A DNA stretch of 64,000 nucleotides from Paracoccus salsus. GTDB lineage: Bacteria > Pseudomonadota > Alphaproteobacteria > Rhodobacterales > Rhodobacteraceae. A program made the translations under genes and the position numbers. This document shows positions 35,269-45,289 of this stretch, piece after piece; position 1 is the stretch's first letter; the number at the start of each line of letters is the position of its first letter. The notes below the pieces were generated by a model. The model saw only the letters and a list, made by a program, of their open reading frames with translations. It did no database searches and was not told the origin of the DNA. The DNA lies in assembly GCF_021556615.1 (NCBI RefSeq), contig NZ_JAKGGD010000004.1, positions 248,001 to 312,000 on the forward strand, written 5' to 3'.

Positions 35269-36945
35269 ATGGATATTCGCAAGATCGACAACGGGGTCTT
35301 CGTGGCCCCGCAGATCACGGCCGCCGATATTCCCGCGCTGAAGGCGCAGGGTATCCGCGCGGTCATCTGCAACCGCCCGGATGGCGAAGGGGCCGACCAG
35401 CCCGGCTTCGACGAGATCGAGGCCGCCGCCCGCGCCGAAGGCATCGAGGCCCGCTATCTGCCGGTGACCTCGGGCAAGGTCAGCGATGACTCGGCCGCCG
35501 AATTTGCCGCCGTGCTGGACGAACTGCCCGGCCCGGTGCTTGCTTATTGCCGGTCGGGCACCCGGTCGGCCACGTTGTGGGCCCTGTCGCAGGCTGGGCG
35601 CAGCCAGCCATCCCGGATCCTCGCCGCAGCGCAGGACGCGGGCTATGACATGGGCGGCGTCGTCCGCCGCATCGTCAATGGCGGGCGCACGCCGACCGAT
35701 ACCGGCGACGCCAGCTTCGATATCGTGATCGTGGGCGGCGGCGCGGCCGGCATCTCGGTCGCAGCCAGCCTGCTGAGACGGGTCAAGGATCAGTCCATCG
35801 CCATCATCGAACCGGCGGACGTCCACTACTACCAGCCCGGCTGGACCATGGTCGGCGGCGGGATATTCGATTCCCAGCAGACCGCCAGGGTGATGGGCAG
35901 CCTTGTTCCCAGGGGAGTGCGCTGGATCAAGGCGGCGGTGGCGGCCTTCGAGCCGGCCGACGATGCCGTGCTGCTGGATGGCTGCCGGGTGGTGAAATAC
36001 CGACGGCTGGTTGTCTGTCCCGGCATCAAGCTGGACTGGCAAAAGGTCGAGGGGCTGGTCGAGACGCTGGGGCGGAACGGCGTCACCTCGAACTATCGCT
36101 ACGACCTGGCGAGCTATACCTGGGAAATGGTCCAGAAGACCCGCAGGGGAAGGGCGATCTTTACCCAGCCGCCAATGCCGATCAAATGCGCGGGCGCGCC
36201 GCAGAAGGCGATGTATCTGTCTTGCGATGCCTGGCACAGGGCAGGGGCGCTGAAGGATATCGAGGTGAATTTCTGCACGGCCGGCGGCGCGCTGTTCGGG
36301 GTCAGGGAATATGTCCCGGCGCTGATGGAGTATGTCCGCAAATACGACGCCGGACTGAATTTTTTCCATGATCTCGTCTCGATCGACGGGCCGGGCAAGC
36401 GGGCGACGTTCCAGGTGACGGCGCCCGACCGCGAGCCCTCTCGGGTCGAGATGGAGTTCGACATGATCCATGTCTGCCCGCCGCAATCCGCGCCTGATTT
36501 CATCCGCGTCTCGCCACTGGCCGATGGTTCGGGCTGGGTCGATGTCGATCAGGCCACGCTGCGCCACAAGAGCTGGGACAATATCTGGGCGCTTGGCGAC
36601 GCGATGAACGCCCCGAACGCCAAGACCGCGGCGGCGGCGCGCAAGCAGGCCCCGGTGGTGGCCGAGAACATCGCCGCCGACATTGCGGGCAGGTCCGCGG
36701 TCGCGCAATATGACGGTTATGGCAGTTGCCCGCTGACGGTCGAACGCGGCAAGATCGTGCTGGCCGAGTTCGGCTATGGCGGAAAGCTGTTGCCCTCGTT
36801 TCCGAAACGGGTGGTGGACGGCACCCGCCCCTCGCGGATGGCGTGGCTTCTGAAGGAGCGCATCCTGCCGCCGGTCTATTGGCGGGCGATGCTGAAGGGT
36901 CATGAATGGATGGCGAAACCCGAAGGACTGACGGTGGAAGCCTGA
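35269..36945 (+). CDS. Fusion of a DUF442 phosphatase-like domain and sulfide:quinone oxidoreductase
   Basis: A 558-residue two-domain protein. Residues 1-110 resemble the DUF442/TIGR01244 phosphatase-like family, with LAYCRSGTRSATLWAL holding the Cys-x5-Arg loop near 93. From about 145 a flavoprotein follows: DIVIVGGGAAGISVAASLL, then PMPIKCAGAPQKAMYLS (the type II SQR catalytic cysteine region), NFCTAGGALFGV, and IWALGDAMNAPNAKTAAAARKQAP. It oxidises sulfide to a persulfide and reduces quinone. The position matching the second human SQOR cysteine (GDC) reads GDA. The start is ATG 35269. Confidence 0.88.
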   Translation: MDIRKIDNGVFVAPQITAADIPALKAQGIRAVICNRPDGEGADQPGFDEIEAAARAEGIEARYLPVTSGKVSDDSAAEFAAVLDELPGPVLAYCRSGTRSATLWALSQAGRSQPSRILAAAQDAGYDMGGVVRRIVNGGRTPTDTGDASFDIVIVGGGAAGISVAASLLRRVKDQSIAIIEPADVHYYQPGWTMVGGGIFDSQQTARVMGSLVPRGVRWIKAAVAAFEPADDAVLLDGCRVVKYRRLVVCPGIKLDWQKVEGLVETLGRNGVTSNYRYDLASYTWEMVQKTRRGRAIFTQPPMPIKCAGAPQKAMYLSCDAWHRAGALKDIEVNFCTAGGALFGVREYVPALMEYVRKYDAGLNFFHDLVSIDGPGKRATFQVTAPDREPSRVEMEFDMIHVCPPQSAPDFIRVSPLADGSGWVDVDQATLRHKSWDNIWALGDAMNAPNAKTAAAARKQAPVVAENIAADIAGRSAVAQYDGYGSCPLTVERGKIVLAEFGYGGKLLPSFPKRVVDGTRPSRMAWLLKERILPPVYWRAMLKGHEWMAKPEGLTVEA

Positions 36946-36955
36946 AACGAAAGCC

Positions 36956-38719
36956 ATGACAATGAGACGACTAGCCAGATACCTGCCGATTCTGTCATGG
37001 GGCCGGCAATACACCCGCGGCGCGTTGCAAAACGACATGATGGCGGCGGTGATCGTGACCATCATGCTGATCCCGCAATCGCTGGCCTATGCGATGCTGG
37101 CGGGGTTGCCGCCCGAGGCCGGCATCTACGCCTCGATCCTGCCGATCATCCTTTATGCGATCTTCGGCACGTCGCAGGCGCTGGCGGTCGGGCCGGTCGC
37201 GGTCGTGTCGCTGATGACGGCTGCGGCGGTCGGGCAGATCGCGCAAGCCGGCACGGCGGGCTATGTCGCCGCTGCGCTGACGCTGGCGCTGCTCTCGGGG
37301 CTGTTCCTGCTGATGCTCGGGCTGCTTCGCCTGGGCTTCATCGCGAATTTCCTGTCACACCCGGTGATCGCGGGCTTCATCACCGCCTCGGGCATCCTGA
37401 TCGCCACCAGCCAGATCAAGCATGTTCTGGGCGTCAGTGCCGGTGGTGCCACCCTGCCCGAGATGCTGATCTCGCTGTTTCAGCATCTGGGGCAGGTGAA
37501 CCTCATCACCGTGGTGCTGGGTGTCGGCGCCACCGGCTTCCTGTACTGGGTCCGCAAGGGGCTGAAGCCCGCGCTGAAGAAGCTTGGCCTGTCCGACGGG
37601 GTGGCCACGATCGCCACGCGCGCGGGACCCGTGGCCGCCGTGGTGGCGACGACGCTGGCGGTGTGGGGCTTCGGGCTGGACGCGCGCGGCGTCAACATCG
37701 TCGGCAGCGTGCCGCAAAGCCTGCCGCCGCTGACCATGCCGGACCTGTCACCCGAACTGCTGCGGCAATTGCTGGTTCCCGCGATCCTGATCTCGATCAT
37801 CGGGTTCGTCGAATCGGTCAGCGTCGCGCAGACCCTTGCAGCCAAGCGCCGCCAGCGCATCGATCCGAACCAGGAACTGATCGGGCTTGGCATGGCCAAT
37901 ATCGGTGCGGGTTTCACCGGCGGGTATCCGGTCACCGGCGGCTTTGCGCGATCGGTGGTGAATTTCGATGCCGGCGCCGAAACGCCGGCCGCGGGCGCGT
38001 TCACGGCGATCGGGCTGGCCCTGGCCGCCGTGGCCCTGACCCCGCTGGTCTATTACCTGCCCACCGCCACGCTGGCCGCGACGATCATCGTGGCAGTGCT
38101 GTCGCTGGTCGATTTCAGCATCCTCCGCCACGCCTGGGCCTATAGCCGGGCGGATTTCGCGGCGGTCGCCGGGACAATCCTGCTGACGCTGATCTTCGGG
38201 GTGGAAACCGGAGTTTCCGCGGGTGTCGTGCTGTCGATCCTGCTGCATCTCTATCACACATCGCGGCCCCATATCGCCGAGGTCGGGCTGGTCCCTGGCA
38301 CGCAGCATTTCCGGAACATCCGGCGCCACGACGTCCATACCGATCCCGAATTGCTGACCATGCGCGTCGATGAGAGCCTGTATTTCGCCAATGCCCGCTT
38401 TCTTGAGGACAAGATTCTGGACCGGGTGACCGGTGACGAGGCGATCCGCCATGTCGTGCTGATGTTCCCGGCCGTCAACGCGGTGGACCTGTCGGCCCTG
38501 GAAACACTGGAGGCCCTGAACGCGAGGCTGGATGACATGGGCGTCAAGCTGCATTTCTCCGAGGTGAAGGGGCCGGTCATGGACCGCTTGCGCCGCAGTC
38601 ACCTTCTGGATCACCTGACCGGGCAGGTCTTTCTGTCCCAGTGGGACGCCGTCGAGGCCCTGACGCCCGCCGTCTGCCTCAATGGCAGCGGGCAGCCCGT
38701 CCGCGGCGCGGACCATTGA
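36956..38719 (+). CDS. SulP/SLC26-family anion transporter with STAS domain
   Basis: A 587-residue transporter. About a dozen hydrophobic segments span residues 25-430, with the SulP signature MLIPQSLAYAMLAGLPPEAGIYASIL near 38-63 and GGYPVTGGFARSVVNFDAGAETP near 323-345. A C-terminal STAS domain (about 450-575) has VVLMFPAVNAVDLSALETLEAL. In this operon it probably moves sulfite, sulfate or another sulfur oxyanion produced by the upstream enzymes. It begins 10 bp after the SQR stop. Confidence 0.92.
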   Translation: MTMRRLARYLPILSWGRQYTRGALQNDMMAAVIVTIMLIPQSLAYAMLAGLPPEAGIYASILPIILYAIFGTSQALAVGPVAVVSLMTAAAVGQIAQAGTAGYVAAALTLALLSGLFLLMLGLLRLGFIANFLSHPVIAGFITASGILIATSQIKHVLGVSAGGATLPEMLISLFQHLGQVNLITVVLGVGATGFLYWVRKGLKPALKKLGLSDGVATIATRAGPVAAVVATTLAVWGFGLDARGVNIVGSVPQSLPPLTMPDLSPELLRQLLVPAILISIIGFVESVSVAQTLAAKRRQRIDPNQELIGLGMANIGAGFTGGYPVTGGFARSVVNFDAGAETPAAGAFTAIGLALAAVALTPLVYYLPTATLAATIIVAVLSLVDFSILRHAWAYSRADFAAVAGTILLTLIFGVETGVSAGVVLSILLHLYHTSRPHIAEVGLVPGTQHFRNIRRHDVHTDPELLTMRVDESLYFANARFLEDKILDRVTGDEAIRHVVLMFPAVNAVDLSALETLEALNARLDDMGVKLHFSEVKGPVMDRLRRSHLLDHLTGQVFLSQWDAVEALTPAVCLNGSGQPVRGADH

Positions 38720-38732
38720 CGACGGGCGTAGC

Positions 38733-38756
38733 GGGCAGCGCCACACGTCGCTGCCC
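38733..38756. terminator. Stem-loop between convergent SulP and methyltransferase genes
   Basis: GGGCAGCG, loop CCACACGT, CGCTGCCC: a perfect 8-pair hairpin 13 bp past the SulP stop. No T run. It is probably shared by both convergent transcripts. Confidence 0.5.
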
Positions 38757-38893
38757 TGGATGCCCGTGGCGCGGGCCGTTCCTGCCGGACGGCCTGGCGT
38801 GACGATGGCGCCCCTGTCCCTGCCGTCAGCGTAGCCACGCGGATCGCCGGGCCTTGACGGCGGGCGGCAGGGAGGTTGGCGGGCAGGCCGGCT

Positions 38894-39859
38894 CTAGCTG
38901 CGCGATCGCCGCCCGCCGCGCCGGCCGCCGCTGATGCCCGTCGCCATCGCGGCCTTGCCGGCCTCGGCGAAGCTTGCGCCCTGTGCGACCGCTTCGAGCA
39001 CGCGCGAGAAGCGGATCCATTCGCCGCCATTCGGATCGTGGTTCATCAGCAGGTTGGCGGCACGGATCGACTCCATCTCGACCAGACGGACGGGATTCAT
39101 GATCGCACTGGTCATGCCAGCACCGATGGCCATCGGCAGGAACGCCGCGTTGACGCCGTGGCGATGCGGCAGGCCGAAGCTGATATTGCTGGCCCCGCAG
39201 GTGGTGTTCACGCCCAGCTCGTCGCGCAGGCGACGCACCAGCGCAAAGACCTGACGGCCCGCGGTCGCCATCGCGCCAACCGGCATCACCAGCGGATCGA
39301 CCACGATGTCGCATGCCGGGATGCCGAAATCGGCCGCACGCTCGACGATCTTTCTGGCCACATCAAAGCGAATGTCGGGGTCTTCGCTGATGCCGGTGTC
39401 GTCATTGCTGATCGCCACGACCGGGACATTGAATTTCTTGATCAGCGGCAGCACCAGTTCCAGCCGGTCCTCCTCGCCGGTCACGCTGTTGACCAGCGGC
39501 CGCCCGCTCACCGCCTCCAGCCCCGCCTGCAGGGCGCCGGGAACCGAGCTGTCGATGCACAGCGGCACATCGACCAGTTGCTGCACCAGGTCGATCATCC
39601 GGCGCATCAGCGGCGGTTCGGTGATGTTGGGATCGGGATTCGTGTTGTAGACGACGCCGGCATTCACATCCAGCACCATCGCCCCGCAGGCGACCTGCTC
39701 CAGCGCGTCCCGCTCGACGGTCGAGAAATCGCCCGCCTCAAGCTCGGCCGCCAGCTTCTTGCGGCCGGTGGGGTTGATGCGCTCGCCGATGACGCAGAAC
39801 GGTTCGTCGAACCCTATGGTCACGGTTTTCGAGGCTGATTCAAGAACGGTGCGGGTCAT
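38894..39859 (-). CDS. Methyltetrahydrofolate:corrinoid methyltransferase (pterin-binding)
   Basis: A 321-residue pterin-binding TIM barrel of the DHPS/MeTr type: VIGERINPTGRKKLAAEL (residues 23-40), VLDVNAGVV near 62-70, PLCIDSSVPGALQAGLEAV near 97-115, AISNDDTGI and CGASNISFGLP near 232-242. It lacks the homocysteine, B12 and activation domains of a full MetH. In Rhodobacteraceae the B12-dependent methionine synthase is split, and a protein like this supplies the methyl-THF half. The RACo-like gene at 3.9 kb would be its reactivase. The other parts are not in the window. The Arg/Gly-rich tail (GGRRGGRRSRS) is unusual. Confidence 0.88.
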   Translation of the reverse strand: MTRTVLESASKTVTIGFDEPFCVIGERINPTGRKKLAAELEAGDFSTVERDALEQVACGAMVLDVNAGVVYNTNPDPNITEPPLMRRMIDLVQQLVDVPLCIDSSVPGALQAGLEAVSGRPLVNSVTGEEDRLELVLPLIKKFNVPVVAISNDDTGISEDPDIRFDVARKIVERAADFGIPACDIVVDPLVMPVGAMATAGRQVFALVRRLRDELGVNTTCGASNISFGLPHRHGVNAAFLPMAIGAGMTSAIMNPVRLVEMESIRAANLLMNHDPNGGEWIRFSRVLEAVAQGASFAEAGKAAMATGISGGRRGGRRSRS

Positions 39860-40068
39860 GCTGGCACTTTCACTCTGCGTGGAGGGGTCATTCGGCGCGT
39901 TGGCGCCCCGGAGAGGCTGTCGAGGCTGTGATTGCCCCGGGCGGGAACCGATGCGCGGCTCGCGATCCCGGCGGCGAGGCGCGGCATCACCTCTGACGAG
40001 GCGTCCAAGAGACGGTTCCCCAGCCGGGCCGTGTCGCGCGGCGGGGAACGAAACTGCATCAGGGCCAT
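39856..40068 (-). CDS. Small unknown ORF coupled to the methyltransferase gene
   Basis: A 70-residue frame from ATG 40068, 13 bp after the PF13769-type gene stop and overlapping the methyltransferase start by 4 bp (ATGA). The first half (MALMQFRSPPRDTARLGNRLL) could form an amphipathic helix; the last third is rich in Arg and Pro. No family was recognised. The tight coupling argues that it is translated, but GC-rich spurious frames of this size are common. Confidence 0.4.
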   Translation of the reverse strand: MALMQFRSPPRDTARLGNRLLDASSEVMPRLAAGIASRASVPARGNHSLDSLSGAPTRRMTPPRRVKVPA

Positions 40069-40081
40069 GCGATCCAGCCTT

Positions 40082-40366
40082 TCATCGCGGCTCGCGACCG
40101 CCATTGGCGATCAGGCTTCGCAACCGGTCGGTGTCGTATTCCGCCTCTATCCGGGCGGCGAGCGTGGTGGCATCGTCAGCCTCGGCCGGTGCGCGCCGCC
40201 ATTCGGCCAGATAGTCATCGGTGCCGGAAAGACCGGCCTGCATCGCCGCGCGATCGATGGCCTGTTCGAAACGCTCCGACAGCGCCACGCGCTGCGCCGT
40301 CCGGCCCGTGCCATGCAGCACCTGGGCCGGGATGTCTCGCCAAAGGACCAGCGTCAATGCCGCCAT
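40082..40366 (-). CDS. PF13769 'virulence factor' family small protein
   Basis: A 94-residue protein from ATG 40366 (MAALTLVLWRDIPAQVLHG). The pattern VLWRDIPAQV...RFEQAIDRAAM...TDDYLAEWRR is that of the small PF13769 family, misleadingly named virulence factor. In Rhodobacteraceae it is commonly adjacent to the corrinoid methyltransferase of the split methionine synthase, so a role in that system is likely but unproven. AAAGGCAAG lies upstream. It heads a minus-strand unit divergent from ppx. Confidence 0.78.
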   Translation of the reverse strand: MAALTLVLWRDIPAQVLHGTGRTAQRVALSERFEQAIDRAAMQAGLSGTDDYLAEWRRAPAEADDATTLAARIEAEYDTDRLRSLIANGGREPR

Positions 40367-40580
40367 CGCGTCTTGCCTTTCCGTTTGAGGACGTGTCTGC
40401 CACGGATCGCCATGGGGCGCCGCACGGTTGCGACCATGCCAGAGCCCGTTTGCGACCTTTGGCGCCACGGCTTCGTCGCGGTCATGGCCGGCGATGACAG
40501 GGCGGCGGGCCGTGTGCCCCTTGATCGGAGACGGTCGGCACGCTACCTTTCGTTCAACTTGTCATCGGAGGGCGTGTGTC

Positions 40581-41702
40581 ATGACGCCCAGGCGTCCCGC
40601 GGGTGCGGACGCGTTCCCGAAATTGCCGGTCGAGCCGTCGGTCACCCGCCAAGCCGAGGAGGGGGCTTTATACGCTGCCCTCGACCTTGGCACGAATTCG
40701 TGCCGGATGCTGATTGCGCGACCGCGCGACAGTCAGTTTCAGGTAATCGACAGTTTCTCCAAGCCCGTTCAGCTTGGTCAGGGACTGGAAGCTTCGGGAC
40801 GTCTGTCCCGCAGTTCGATGGCGCGCACCGTTCACGCATTGCAGGTCTGTCGGCGCAAGCTGGAACAGCACCACGTCATCAACATGCGGCTGGTCGCGAC
40901 CGAGGCCTGCCGCCGGGCGCGCAACAGCCGCGATTTCCTGCGCACGATCCGCCGCGAGACCGGGTTGCCGGTCGAGATCATCAATGCCGAGGAAGAGGCG
41001 CGGCTGGCGGTGATCTCGTGTGCGCCGCTGGTCAGCCGCATGACCGAGACGCTGATGGTCGTCGATATCGGCGGCGGCTCGACCGAACTGGTCTGGATCG
41101 ATCTCGAGGATGTCGAACCCAAGGATCGTTCGCGGGCCATCATGCGGCTGTCCGAGGGTTTCTCGAATCCGCGCCCGGGTGGCGCGCGTGTGGTCGACTG
41201 GATCAGCGTTCCGCTGGGGGTTGCGACGCTGCGCGACCAGTTCGCGGATGTCGAGGACGATCAGGGCCGATTTGCCCTGATGAGCTGGTATTTCGAGGAA
41301 ATGCTTGCCGACTTTGCCCCCTACGCGGACGGGTCGCCCGACGAGGGCTTCCAGATCATCGGCACTTCCGGGACGGTCACCACGGTGGCGGCCAGCCATC
41401 TGGGCCTGCGCCGCTATGACCGGACAAAGGTCGACGGGCTGTCGATGACCAGCGAGCAGATCGACCGGGTGATCCATTCCTATCTGGCTCTCGGCCCCGA
41501 GGGTCGGCGCGCCGATCCGCGTATCGGCCGCGAACGTCACGCGCTGATCATGTCGGGCGCGGCGATCCTGCAGACGCTGATGCGGGTCTGGCCGACCGAC
41601 CGTCTGTCGGTCGCCGATCGCGGACTGCGCGAGGGGTTGCTTTATTCCCAGATGGTGCGCGATGGAGTGCTGACGCCGGACGGCATGAACGGAGTGGCAT
41701 GA
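40581..41702 (+). CDS. ppx: Ppx/GppA-family phosphatase
   Basis: A 373-residue ASKHA-fold enzyme: [16 protein letters not shown] near residues 36-51 is the phosphate 1 loop and [15 protein letters not shown] near 154-168 is the phosphate 2 loop. A Glu is present in the EEARLAVI strand. Such enzymes degrade polyphosphate or pppGpp; the alphaproteobacterial single copy may do both. Its length matches short Ppx forms without the C-terminal HD domain. GGAGGG precedes ATG 40581; the longer frame from 40428 lacks character. It is followed directly by rlmE, a frequent alphaproteobacterial pair. Confidence 0.9.
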   Translation: MTPRRPAGADAFPKLPVEPSVTRQAEEGALYAALDLGTNSCRMLIARPRDSQFQVIDSFSKPVQLGQGLEASGRLSRSSMARTVHALQVCRRKLEQHHVINMRLVATEACRRARNSRDFLRTIRRETGLPVEIINAEEEARLAVISCAPLVSRMTETLMVVDIGGGSTELVWIDLEDVEPKDRSRAIMRLSEGFSNPRPGGARVVDWISVPLGVATLRDQFADVEDDQGRFALMSWYFEEMLADFAPYADGSPDEGFQIIGTSGTVTTVAASHLGLRRYDRTKVDGLSMTSEQIDRVIHSYLALGPEGRRADPRIGRERHALIMSGAAILQTLMRVWPTDRLSVADRGLREGLLYSQMVRDGVLTPDGMNGVA

Positions 41703-41703
41703 C

Positions 41704-42459
41704 ATGAGCAACGGACCGGGCAGCCGCGCGGGCAAGTCCAGCGGCCGTGGACAGCGCGACCTGAGGGTGCGGGTCAAGACCGCCAAGGGGCGCAAGCTGT
41801 CCAGCAAGCTTTGGCTGGAACGACAGTTGAACGATCCCTATGTGGTGCGCGCCCGTCGCGAGGGGTTTCGCGGCCGGGCGGCGTTCAAGATCCTCGAGCT
41901 TGACGACAAGTACCGCTTTCTGGTGCCAGGCGCCCGGGTCGTCGATCTGGGCTGCGCGCCGGGCGGGTGGTGTCAGGTCGCGGTGGCGCGTGTCAATGCG
42001 CTGGGGGAAACATCCGGCAAGCCGATCGGTCGGGTCGTCGGTGTGGACCTGCAGGAGGTGGACCCGATCGCGGGCGCCGAGATCCACCAGCTGGATTTTC
42101 TGGAAGACGGCGCCGATGACAAGGTCAAGGCCTGGCTTGGGGGGCCTGCCGATGTCGTGATGTCGGACATGGCCGCATCGTCTTCGGGTCACAAGGGCAC
42201 CGATCATCTGCGCATCGTGGCCCTGGTCGAGGCGGCCGCGGCGCTGGCGCTTGACGTTCTGGAGGTCGGCGGGACGTTCATCGCCAAGGTGCTGGCGGGC
42301 GGGGCGGAAACCGAGATGCAGACGATACTGAAGCGCAATTTCGAGAAGGTCGCGAACGTCAAGCCGCCGGCGAGCCGCAGCGATTCGTCCGAGAAATTCG
42401 TGATAGCGACAGGGTTTCGCGGCCGGCCTGGCCCCGACGATGCGCCTCAGCGGGACTGA
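41704..42459 (+). CDS. rlmE: 23S rRNA (uridine-2'-O)-methyltransferase
   Basis: The 251-residue SAM-dependent enzyme modifies U2552 of 23S rRNA. The SAM motif [15 protein letters not shown] lies near residues 80-94. The K-D-K-E tetrad is present: [30 protein letters not shown] and [11 protein letters not shown]. It is about 40 residues longer than E. coli RlmE, mainly in a basic N-terminal extension and a loop after motif I. The ATG is one base past the ppx stop. The 3' end overlaps the opposing AraC gene by 13 bp. Confidence 0.95.
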   Translation: MSNGPGSRAGKSSGRGQRDLRVRVKTAKGRKLSSKLWLERQLNDPYVVRARREGFRGRAAFKILELDDKYRFLVPGARVVDLGCAPGGWCQVAVARVNALGETSGKPIGRVVGVDLQEVDPIAGAEIHQLDFLEDGADDKVKAWLGGPADVVMSDMAASSSGHKGTDHLRIVALVEAAAALALDVLEVGGTFIAKVLAGGAETEMQTILKRNFEKVANVKPPASRSDSSEKFVIATGFRGRPGPDDAPQRD

Positions 42460-43490
42460 GCGCGAAACGCCTCCGGGGTGCGGCCGGTGGCGGCGACGAA
42501 GGCGCGGGTGAAATGGCCGTGGCTTGAATATCCAAGCTCTTGCGCGATCCTGGACGTCGTCTGCTTGCCGTGGCGCAGCAGATCGACAGCGCGTTCAAGC
42601 CGCAGCTCATGCAGCAGTTCGACCGCGCGCCGGCCGCGGGCAGCGATACAGGCGCGATCCAGCGCCGCAGAGGTGGTGCCCAGCTCTCCGGCCAGATCGG
42701 CGACCGAACCGCAATCGCCAAGCCGCATCTGCGCCAATGCCAGGAAACGCTCGACCAGCGGGCGGTCGGGCGCGGATCGGGCCATGCCGTGCATTTGGTC
42801 GGGGGCTGAACTCGGCAGCTGTCCCAGCCGCAAGGCCAGAAGATTCATCAGACATTGTGTCGTCGCGGGGTCGGGCCCCATCGCCTCGGCCGACAGTTCG
42901 CTCAGCGTTGCCAGCAGTTGCGGACCATGCGTTCCGACATGTGCGGACAGCCCGTATTCTGGCAAGGAGGGGCTTGCGATGTCGGCAAGACGGGCTGAGA
43001 TCAGTGCGACATGACCCTGCGCATCCTGCATCGGCGTGGCGGCGAAGGTGACGCCGGCGGGTATATGTCGGATATCGCCGGCCGCCATCAGTTGGCAGTC
43101 AGCGGGCAGGTCCAGTCTCAGCCGCCCCCGGGTCAGCCAGATGATGACGTGGTCGGATCTTGCGCGCGGCCGGGGTGGCAGGGTCTGCCCTCCCCGGATG
43201 AAGGCCGGCAGTGGAAGAAGACGCAGCCCTTCGTGACGTGGCGCCAAGGCTGGCGGCCTCGCCTCACCGTGCGATCCGGGCCGGGCCGGCTGACTGCCAT
43301 CGGGCCCGACGGACGATGCCCCGTCCCGCGGGGACGCATGCGGGCGGGGATCGGGAATGTCCGCCCCGTTGATCCCGGCCCAGCTCAACGGATGCGGGAG
43401 CGGTCGTGCCGCGCCAGCGGGGCCGCGCAGCGCGCTGGGGCTGAACGGGAAGCCCATGTCGAAATGCCTGTTCTTGAACGCCGAACTCAT
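42447..43490 (-). CDS. AraC-family transcriptional regulator
   Basis: A 347-residue protein. The N-terminal two thirds include a cupin-like sensor (around 110-180, [25 protein letters not shown]) after a Pro/Arg/Gly-rich stretch. The C-terminal 95 residues carry two helix-turn-helix motifs, with [19 protein letters not shown] and [30 protein letters not shown]. The target and effector are unknown. It lies downstream of miaA on the same strand, and its stop lies inside rlmE. Confidence 0.88.
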   Translation of the reverse strand: MSSAFKNRHFDMGFPFSPSALRGPAGAARPLPHPLSWAGINGADIPDPRPHASPRDGASSVGPDGSQPARPGSHGEARPPALAPRHEGLRLLPLPAFIRGGQTLPPRPRARSDHVIIWLTRGRLRLDLPADCQLMAAGDIRHIPAGVTFAATPMQDAQGHVALISARLADIASPSLPEYGLSAHVGTHGPQLLATLSELSAEAMGPDPATTQCLMNLLALRLGQLPSSAPDQMHGMARSAPDRPLVERFLALAQMRLGDCGSVADLAGELGTTSAALDRACIAARGRRAVELLHELRLERAVDLLRHGKQTTSRIAQELGYSSHGHFTRAFVAATGRTPEAFRAQSR

Positions 43491-43573
43491 CGAGAAACCG
43501 CCTGCGGATACGGATGAGCAAAAGCCTCATCCCTGCTCAACCCACAGTAGCGCATATCAATCTTAAGGCGAGC

Positions 43574-44500
43574 CTAATTTTCGTCGGCACGCCAAGGTTG
43601 CCACTCTTGCATGCGTCCACGGAACCAGATGCGTTGGGATTTGGCATATTGGCGCGTCGATATGATCGCGCGATCGATCGCCGCACGCAGGTCGAGCGTG
43701 CCGTCCAGACAGGCCATCAGTTCGGGCGCGCCGATCGCGCGTGCCCATTGCCGGGCCGGGTCCCAGCGCGGATGCATCGCGCGCGCTTCTTCAAGCGCGC
43801 CCTCGGCCATCATCGTCCGGAAACGCCGCTCGATCCGGTCCGCCAGCCAGTCCCTGTCGGCGGTGACCAGAAGGCGCTGGCTGTGCGCCTGGCCGATCAG
43901 CGGGGGCGGCGTGTCCGCCTGCCAGTCCGACAGGCCGCGCCCGGTGGCACGATACACCTCCCACGCGCGCTGGACGCGGGCCGGGTTCTGGATGTCGATC
44001 CGGTCGCGGGTGCGCGGATCGAGATCCGCGACCATGCGCGCAAGTCCGCCGCTGTCGGCAAGCCGGGCATCGCCCTCGGCCCGTATTTCGGTCGGCGTGG
44101 GCGGCACATAGGCCAGACCCCGGGTCAGCGCGGTCAGATAAAGCCCGGTCCCGCCCACCACGATCAGCCGCTGGTCCTGCAATGTGCCGATGTCGCGCAA
44201 CCAGTCGCCGACCGAATAGCCGCGGTCGGGATCGACATGACCATAAAGCGCATGCGGCGCCTGCGCCTCGTCTGCGGCGGTCGGACGGGCCGTCAGCACC
44301 CGCCAGCAGGACCAGACCTGCAACGCGTCCGCGTTCACGATCAGCCCGCCCTGCGCCCGCGCGACCGCCAGCGCCAGAGCCGACTTGCCACTGGCCGTCG
44401 GACCCGCGATCAGCAGGTGGCGCGAGGCATCGATCTGTGACAGGTCATGGGCGCGCATAGGCAGTTCCGGCAGGTTGAATCTGTCCGCCTTTTGCGACAT
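43574..44500 (-). CDS. miaA: tRNA dimethylallyltransferase
   Basis: The 308-residue enzyme adds dimethylallyl to A37 of tRNAs reading UNN codons. The P-loop [17 protein letters not shown] (residues 31-47) and NADALQVW near 56-63 (the usual D-S-x-Q reads D-A-L-Q here) are present, with [14 protein letters not shown] near 106-119. ATG 44500 has a weak ribosome site; ATG 44458 is an alternative that keeps the P-loop. It is divergent from pyrH over 47 bp. Confidence 0.94.
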   Translation of the reverse strand: MSQKADRFNLPELPMRAHDLSQIDASRHLLIAGPTASGKSALALAVARAQGGLIVNADALQVWSCWRVLTARPTAADEAQAPHALYGHVDPDRGYSVGDWLRDIGTLQDQRLIVVGGTGLYLTALTRGLAYVPPTPTEIRAEGDARLADSGGLARMVADLDPRTRDRIDIQNPARVQRAWEVYRATGRGLSDWQADTPPPLIGQAHSQRLLVTADRDWLADRIERRFRTMMAEGALEEARAMHPRWDPARQWARAIGAPELMACLDGTLDLRAAIDRAIISTRQYAKSQRIWFRGRMQEWQPWRADEN

Positions 44501-44547
44501 TTTGCGCCGCGATGAAAGCCGCGCGCCGCCCCAGGGAAGGACAGGAC

Positions 44548-45282
44548 ATGACCGAACAGACGGGCGCCGCGCCCACCCAGTATGGCCGGGTAATGCTGAA
44601 GATCTCGGGTGAGGCGCTGATGGGCGACCAGGGCTACGGGCTGCACCCGCCCACCGTCTCCCGCATCGCCGACGAGGTCGAATCAGTGGCCGAGATGGGT
44701 GTCGAGGTCTGCATGGTGATCGGCGGCGGGAACATCTTTCGCGGCCTTCAGGGCAGCGCCCAGGGGATGGAGCGGACCACTGCCGATTACATGGGCATGC
44801 TGGCCACCGTGATGAACGCGCTGGCCATGCAGTCCGCGCTGGAAACCAAGGGCCTGCATTGCCGGGTCATCAGCGCGATCCGAATGGACGAGGTATGCGA
44901 GCCCTATATCCGCCGCCGCGCGATCCGCCATCTTGAAAAGAAACGGATCGTGATCTTCGCGGCCGGCACCGGCAATCCATATTTCACGACCGACACCGCC
45001 GCCACGCTGCGCGCCAACGAGATGAATTGCGAGGCGATCTTCAAGGGCACCAAGGTCGATGGCGTCTATGACAAGGACCCCAAGCTTCACGCAGATGCCA
45101 AGCGCTACCAGAATGTCAGCTATGACGAGGTTTTGCAGAAGCATCTTGGGGTGATGGACGCCTCGGCGATCGCGCTGGCGCGCGACAACCGTCTGCCGAT
45201 CATCGTCTTCTCGCTGGACGAGCCGGGCGGATTCCGCACCATCCTTGAAGGCAACGGCACCTATACCCGCGTTCACTGCTGA
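44548..45282 (+). CDS. pyrH: UMP kinase
   Basis: The 244-residue amino-acid-kinase-fold enzyme makes [23 protein letters not shown] near residues 16-35, VVIGGGN-type [13 protein letters not shown] near 57-69, and [15 protein letters not shown] near 139-153 are all standard. GGAAGGACAGGAC precedes ATG 44548. rpsB and tsf, usual upstream neighbours, are absent here; miaA is divergent upstream. Downstream comes a sodium channel gene rather than frr. Confidence 0.96.
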   Translation: MTEQTGAAPTQYGRVMLKISGEALMGDQGYGLHPPTVSRIADEVESVAEMGVEVCMVIGGGNIFRGLQGSAQGMERTTADYMGMLATVMNALAMQSALETKGLHCRVISAIRMDEVCEPYIRRRAIRHLEKKRIVIFAAGTGNPYFTTDTAATLRANEMNCEAIFKGTKVDGVYDKDPKLHADAKRYQNVSYDEVLQKHLGVMDASAIALARDNRLPIIVFSLDEPGGFRTILEGNGTYTRVHC

Positions 45283-45289
45283 GGCCGCC

